This document shows, one piece after another, positions 52,456-56,284 of a stretch of DNA of 56,284 nt (positions are counted from its first letter, which is position 1; every line of letters starts with the position of its first letter). The position numbers and the translations under genes are program-made. The notes under the pieces were generated by a model. That model was not told the origin of the DNA, did no database searches, and was given only the letters and a program-made list of their open reading frames with translations. The DNA is from Candidatus Firestoneibacteriota bacterium (GTDB lineage: Bacteria; Oederibacteriota; D2-FULL-39-29). The DNA is taken from positions 1 to 56,284 of the forward strand of contig CAITEH010000066.1 of the NCBI GenBank assembly GCA_903891415.1, written 5' to 3'.

Positions 52456-52911
52456 TTAACCATCCTTCCTGGCCCAGTTATATTTTATTTTTTTCGTATA
52501 AGCTGGCAGGCGGTATTCATCCGGTTTTTTATAATCATATTTTTCTGTCGGGCAGTTGATTATTATACATTCCTGTTCGCTGACGCACTTAAAACCATGA
52601 AAGACCATTCTGGGTATCTGCAGGAGGATTTGATTGTGCTCGCCAATGAAATATTCGTTGATCTCTCCTTTAGTCCCGGAATTTTTCCGGCCGTCAAAAA
52701 GCACAACTTTTGCCATGCCTTTGACACAGACAAAATTATCGTTTTGAAGCTTATGATAATGCCAGGCTTTTACGGCTCCGGGAAGGGTTGTAGTCATATA
52801 GACCTGGCCAAATTTCTCAAAGAGCTCATCATCGCACCGCAGCATTTCCATCAAACGGCCGCGTTCATCGGGTATTACTTTAAGTTTTTTTATCTTTACA
52901 CCTTCTATCAT
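52456..52911 (-). CDS. dTDP-4-dehydrorhamnose 3,5-epimerase-like cupin
   Basis: This 151-residue protein has the RmlC-type cupin fold: KVIPDERGRLMEMLR near the start, VKAWHYHKLQNDNFVCVKG (the conserved His pair and barrel), and PRMVFHGFKCVSE. Canonical RmlC carries LRGLHYQ; here it is KAWHYH, so it belongs to a divergent branch and may have single-epimerase or altered specificity. Its position between rmlA and rmlB still points to dTDP-rhamnose or a related deoxysugar. A GGAGGAATT site precedes the ATG. Confidence 0.8.
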   Translation of the reverse strand: MIEGVKIKKLKVIPDERGRLMEMLRCDDELFEKFGQVYMTTTLPGAVKAWHYHKLQNDNFVCVKGMAKVVLFDGRKNSGTKGEINEYFIGEHNQILLQIPRMVFHGFKCVSEQECIIINCPTEKYDYKKPDEYRLPAYTKKIKYNWARKDG

Positions 52912-53036
52912 AATTCCTCCTTTTCAGTTCCTGGTCTATCCAGCCACAGGTGAACACTGCTGCAGATAAAGACAATGAATTCCCGATAAAAACACTCCAG
53001 GATGACAGCAATATGTCACTTCGTACTTATTTTTTC

Positions 53037-53065
53037 CAGAACCCAGAACCAAGAACTCAGGACCA
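53037..53065. repeat. Short-period intergenic repeat, family C (opposite sense)
   Basis: CCAGAACCCAGAACC followed by AAGAACTCAGGACC is the reverse complement of the GGTTCTG units at 46994-47028. It lies between rmlA and the RmlC-like gene. Nothing else was recognised in this 165-bp gap. Confidence 0.65.
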
Positions 53066-53076
53066 ATAATGTCTTT

Positions 53077-53808
53077 TTACATTTTATTTGCGCCGTATTG
53101 TGCCACTGTCTTATTTGTTTCAAACCAGCCTTCGATTGAAGAACCGGCATCAGCCCACCAGCCGTCGAGAATACTATAAGACAAACGCCCTTTCCTAAGA
53201 TACATATTATTAACATCAGTAATTTCAAGTTCTCCCCGCTGTGAAGGTTTGAGCTTTCCAATTATCTTAAATACTTCATTATCGAACATATAGATGCCGA
53301 TCACAGCAAAATTTGACGGGGGGATCTTCGGTTTTTCTATTATTTTGACTATTTTTCCGTTCCGGAATAACGGCACGCCATAATTTTCCGGATCTGGGAC
53401 TTCTTTTAGAATTATTTTTGCGCCTTTCTTCCCGGCTTCAAATTCCGCAACCGAGCTTCTAATATTGCCGCCGATCAAATTATCTCCGAGCATAACAAGC
53501 ACCTTTTCCCCTTTGGAAAAATGCTGCGCCAGTGAAAGTGCTTCCGCGATCCCGCCCTCGCCTTTCTGATAGGCGTAATTAATATGTTTCAAACCAAAGT
53601 CTTTACCGTTACCCAGTAATCTTAAAAAATCACCGGCATTGTTACCCCCGACTACCAGCATGATATCATCTATACCCGCGTTAACCAGTGTTTGAATAGG
53701 GTAAAAGATCATCGGTTTATTGTAGACAGGCAGAAGGTGTTTATTGGTAATTCTCGTTAACGGAGCAAGCCTGGTTCCGAGTCCTCCCGCAAGAATGATC
53801 CCTTTCAT
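53077..53808 (-). CDS. rmlA: Glucose-1-phosphate thymidylyltransferase (short form)
   Basis: RmlA joins dTTP and glucose 1-phosphate, the first step to dTDP-rhamnose. The 243-residue product has the nucleotide-binding GIILAGGLGTRLAPLTR, LLPVYNKPMIFYPIQTL, VMLGDNLIGG with the metal Asp, and IIEKPKIPPSNFAVIGIY. It ends soon after ILDGWWADAGS and so lacks the C-terminal extension of about 40 residues in the 290-residue enzymes. The start at 53808 has GGAGG about 8 nt upstream. Confidence 0.92.
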   Translation of the reverse strand: MKGIILAGGLGTRLAPLTRITNKHLLPVYNKPMIFYPIQTLVNAGIDDIMLVVGGNNAGDFLRLLGNGKDFGLKHINYAYQKGEGGIAEALSLAQHFSKGEKVLVMLGDNLIGGNIRSSVAEFEAGKKGAKIILKEVPDPENYGVPLFRNGKIVKIIEKPKIPPSNFAVIGIYMFDNEVFKIIGKLKPSQRGELEITDVNNMYLRKGRLSYSILDGWWADAGSSIEGWFETNKTVAQYGANKM

Positions 53809-53882
53809 AAAAGCACCTCCGTCCAAGAAATTTCAGATAAAAATAATTTACCGTTCCACAATACTTATTATTGCTTTCTGTC

Positions 53883-53903
53883 AAAAAAATCCGGGCGCGG
53901 CCC
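53883..53903 (-). terminator. Possible intrinsic terminator after the peptide-binding protein gene
   Basis: A short GGGC-CGC-GCCC hairpin on the minus strand is followed by GGATTTTTTT, just after the stop of the gene at 53912. The stem is only 4 bp, so efficiency is uncertain. Confidence 0.45.
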
Positions 53904-53911
53904 CAAGAGCT

Positions 53912-55579
53912 TCATTTCTGGAGCTCATTCCTGTATTTCTGCGCGCCTTTTGGCACATACCACTTCTCAATATTATACTTTATCCCGGCGGCTTCGACCT
54001 TAACATTTTTTATACGATTGTCTATCGCTGAAAGGGAATCCGGCACATAGATAAAAACATAAGGGAGTTCATCAGCTATTATTTCATGGACCTTATGGTA
54101 AGCTTTTTTGCGTTTTTCCAGATCAAAGGTGGACCGGCCTTCAATAAGTAATTTGTCCACCTCGGAATTTTTGTAAGAAACAAAATTATATTCCATTTCC
54201 CCTGTTTTAGAAGAATGGAAAATATCGTGTATATCCGGATCAGGTGTAAGCTGCCAGCCCATAACAACGGCGTCAAACTTCCTTTTATTTACAAATTCAT
54301 TAATGAAAGAGCTCCAGGCAATAACCCTGATATTAACTTTTATCCCCAGCTTTTTAAGATGCTGCTGGATTATCTGTACCACCAGTTCCCGCTCTTTATT
54401 CCCCTGGTTGGTCATGAGCATAAACTCAAATTTTTTCCCGTTTTTTTCCAAAATACCGTCTTTATCCGTATCCGCCCAGCCGGCCTCTTTAAGCAGAGCC
54501 CTTGCCTTCTCCTGGTTATATTTTCCCCAGGGAATATTTTTATTGTAAGCCCAGGATTTGGGCAGAAAAGGCCCGGTGCTTTCCACGCCGTAACCGAGCA
54601 GTACCCCGTCAATTATTTCTTTTTTATTTATTCCGAGGTCAATGGCCTGTCTAACTTTTTTATCTGCAAAGAGGGGGTTTTTAAGATTAAAACCAAGATA
54701 GGTATACCTTAACTCGGTATATCTATAAGTATTATTTTTTTCCTTAAAGGCCTTATCCTTTGAAAGTGTGGTATACATATCGGCAGTCAGGGTCATAGCA
54801 TCTATACCCCCTGCCTTGAGCTCCATTAACTGGGAGGACTGGTCGGGAATTATCCTGTAGATATACCTTTCAATAAACGGGCGTCCGTCCCAGTAGGTTT
54901 CACTTGCTTTAAGCACGACCTTTTCGCCGCGGCTCCAGCTCACAAACTTAAACGGCCCGGTGCCTACAGGATTGCTGTTGAATTTCGAGGTATTTATATC
55001 TTCATTTTGCAGGAGATGTTTTGGAAGTATTCCCATACCCCAGCTTTCCAGCGCCGGAGCAAAGGGCACGCTGTAGGCAACCCGCACAGTGAAATCATCT
55101 ACTACTTCAAATTTCTTAACAAGTTCATACGCACTTTTATAGGGGCTTTTTGTTTTGGGATCAATAAGTTTTTTGTAGGTAAATTCCACGTCGGAAGCGG
55201 TAAAAGGGATGCCGTCCTGCCAGCGAATGTTCTTTTTTAGATGAAAGGTAATGACCAGTCCGTCTGCGGAAATATCCCAGCCGGCGGCAAGATCTCCGAC
55301 AAGCTTGATATTCTTATCATATTTTACAAGGCCGTTAAAGACAAGCCCGTTAATATCCGATGAGGCCGAATCACCCGCAAGGATCGGGTTAAGCATGGAA
55401 GCATCCCCTATAGAGGAATCCACAAGCATATCGCCGTATTCGGCATTGCCGCTCAAAGCACCGGAGCCCCCGTTTTCCCGGTAACTCTGCATATCTTCTA
55501 TCATCTTCTGGGTCAGAAAAAAGCCCCCCACAACTATACCCACAAGAAACAACAAAATCAGTATTTTGCTGATCTGCAT
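53912..55579 (-). CDS. Family 5 extracellular solute-binding protein (peptide-binding type)
   Basis: The 555-residue protein is a DppA/OppA-type binding protein: an N-terminal membrane anchor (about 5-22, no lipobox Cys seen), LNPILAGDSASSDINGLVFNGL, WQDGIPFTASDVEFTYKKL and NPVGTGPFKFVSW. NLKNPLFADKKVRQAIDLGI is also present. Such proteins deliver peptides, nickel or other solutes to an ABC importer. No permease or ATPase genes adjoin it; it stands alone between secG and rmlA. Retention by an uncleaved anchor is likely. Confidence 0.88.
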   Translation of the reverse strand: MQISKILILLFLVGIVVGGFFLTQKMIEDMQSYRENGGSGALSGNAEYGDMLVDSSIGDASMLNPILAGDSASSDINGLVFNGLVKYDKNIKLVGDLAAGWDISADGLVITFHLKKNIRWQDGIPFTASDVEFTYKKLIDPKTKSPYKSAYELVKKFEVVDDFTVRVAYSVPFAPALESWGMGILPKHLLQNEDINTSKFNSNPVGTGPFKFVSWSRGEKVVLKASETYWDGRPFIERYIYRIIPDQSSQLMELKAGGIDAMTLTADMYTTLSKDKAFKEKNNTYRYTELRYTYLGFNLKNPLFADKKVRQAIDLGINKKEIIDGVLLGYGVESTGPFLPKSWAYNKNIPWGKYNQEKARALLKEAGWADTDKDGILEKNGKKFEFMLMTNQGNKERELVVQIIQQHLKKLGIKVNIRVIAWSSFINEFVNKRKFDAVVMGWQLTPDPDIHDIFHSSKTGEMEYNFVSYKNSEVDKLLIEGRSTFDLEKRKKAYHKVHEIIADELPYVFIYVPDSLSAIDNRIKNVKVEAAGIKYNIEKWYVPKGAQKYRNELQK

Positions 55580-55598
55580 TTCATCACCCTGTACCCTT

Positions 55599-55680
55599 AA
55601 GCGAGAACGCTTGCGGACTTTCCGCCGCCCGCAGCCCGGCCAGCCGGCTAAAACATCGCTTTGCAGCTCCGCGGCCGCCG
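55599..55680. other. GC-rich intergenic stretch with consecutive hairpins
   Basis: In a 140-bp gap between secG and the binding-protein gene, three small perfect stems follow one another: AAGCG-agaa-CGCTT (55599-55612), GCGGA-ctt-TCCGC (55613-55625) and a CCGG-ccag-CCGG pair near 55636-55648. A NotI-type palindrome GCGGCCGC lies near 55671. No tRNA fold or U-run terminator is evident. It may be a leader RNA or a spacer. Not assigned. Confidence 0.4.
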
Positions 55681-55719
55681 TTTCAAAATAATCTTAACAG
55701 GTATTCCCCCGGGCTTATG

Positions 55720-56145
55720 CTATTTCTTTTTTTCCGGGGTTACAGTATTCTTCGCCTGATTTAAGGCGCCCTTTGCCGGAGAAACCGTTTTAGCGGTTTT
55801 GCGTTCAGGGGTTACTTCAGGCGTAATTAAAGCCGATGGCAGGGCAGGCGTTTTTGCCGACTCTGTTGCCAGGTCTTCAATTATTTTATTCCCGCCCGTT
55901 CTACTAAGGGCCGGCAACTTAGCCAGGGCAAGTGTCGTAACAAAAAATAAAACCGCGACCACCGTAGTGATCCGTACCATTACATTTTTGCCTCCGGCCG
56001 GGCCAAAAAGCGTCTGGGAAGCTCCGCCTCCGCCCAGCATGGAACCTATATCCGAACCCTTGCCTGACTGCAAAAGGATCAACAAGATCAAGAGCAGGCA
56101 GAAAATCACATCAAGTGCCATTAATATCGCAACAAGCGTATCCAT
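55720..56145 (-). CDS. secG: Protein translocase subunit SecG
   Basis: SecG helps SecYE insert and export proteins. The 141-residue protein has two membrane spans (about 5-25 and 55-73) around the conserved GKGSDIGSMLGGGGASQTLFG loop region. It is longer than usual because of a low-complexity Ala-, Thr-, Pro- and Lys-rich tail after residue 85. The tpiA-secG order is widely conserved. GGGGGTAATTAA precedes the ATG. Confidence 0.93.
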   Translation of the reverse strand: MDTLVAILMALDVIFCLLLILLILLQSGKGSDIGSMLGGGGASQTLFGPAGGKNVMVRITTVVAVLFFVTTLALAKLPALSRTGGNKIIEDLATESAKTPALPSALITPEVTPERKTAKTVSPAKGALNQAKNTVTPEKKK

Positions 56146-56166
56146 TTAATTACCCCCAATATTCTT

Positions 56167-56284
56167 TTATTGTTTCGCCTTTTTTTCAAACTTTACAAGT
56201 TTCATGAACGACTCTGCTTCAAGCGCGGCTCCGCCGACCAGAGCACCGTCAATATCCGGCTCGCTCATAAGAAGAGAAATATTA
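56167..56284 (-). CDS. tpiA: Triosephosphate isomerase, C-terminal end (partial)
   Basis: The last 38 codons and the stop are visible; the rest is beyond the window. They contain [18 protein letters not shown], the phosphate-binding GG segment and last helix of triosephosphate isomerase. Position directly before secG supports this. Confidence 0.92.
   Translation of the reverse strand, partial: NISLLMSEPDIDGALVGGAALEAESFMKLVKFEKKAKQ

Noticed and set aside
52411-52953. Plus-strand reading frame of 180 codons
   Set aside because: It is a shadow of the RmlC-like gene, with no ribosome site and no recognisable domain.
55599-55680. tRNA gene after secG (as leuU in E. coli)
   Set aside because: No cloverleaf with T-loop GTTCGA-type sequence and acceptor stem could be drawn.

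Overview
The window reads as chromosome of an uncultured diderm bacterium with moderate-to-low GC. All supported genes lie on the minus strand, tightly packed and often with ATGA/GTGA/TTGA stop-start overlaps. The diderm call rests on a type IV pilus secretin, a SurA-type periplasmic chaperone and a dTDP-rhamnose pathway. A four-subunit pyruvate:ferredoxin oxidoreductase points to anaerobic metabolism. Protein style and the odd intergenic repeats resemble metagenome-derived candidate phyla (for example Firestonebacteria or Omnitrophota), but I cannot assign a phylum from sequence alone.

Layout in transcription order, from high to low coordinates: the 3' end of tpiA, secG and a lone peptide-binding lipoprotein-like protein; rmlA, an RmlC-like protein, rmlB and rmlD; recX and alaS; a phasin-like protein, UbiB kinase, ruvX and mltG; an ABC-2 exporter (ATPase and permease); a sugar module of a TIM-barrel isomerase/epimerase, two zinc alcohol dehydrogenases and rpe; tig, clpP and clpX; a class V aminotransferase, a secreted glycosidase-like protein and serA; porC, porD, porA and porB; a CDF metal exporter; pilD, pilM, pilN, pilO and pilQ, then aroC and aroK; two YfhO-type membrane proteins around a TPR protein, plus a GT2 glycosyltransferase; nfo; a SurA-like isomerase, argC and argJ; purE; tsaC, an arginine-phosphatase-type enzyme, rpiB and glyA; a dCMP deaminase and a WecA-type transferase.

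Below about 2.2 kb the character changes. An AT-rich accessory segment with its own strong promoter encodes a secreted protein with phage-tail-like His-x-His motifs and a methyltransferase. Directly after the methyltransferase stop lies about 360 nt of strongly structured non-coding sequence. It ends in a long hairpin that buries a Shine-Dalgarno site just before a start codon (peptide MTEVIV), at the window edge. This arrangement fits a HEARO/omega-RNA followed by an IscB-type RNA-guided nuclease. It is the best candidate here for a notable mobile system, although almost all of the protein lies outside the window.

Other points of interest are a pilus assembly operon in which PilO appears fused to a PilP-like domain and PilN carries an extra C-terminal PsbP/DcrB-like domain; a putative GT2-plus-YfhO surface glycosylation system; and several families of short-period intergenic repeats. 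Six sigma70-like promoters and two intrinsic terminators were located. The only gene-free stretch over 300 bases is the structured RNA region at 20-379.
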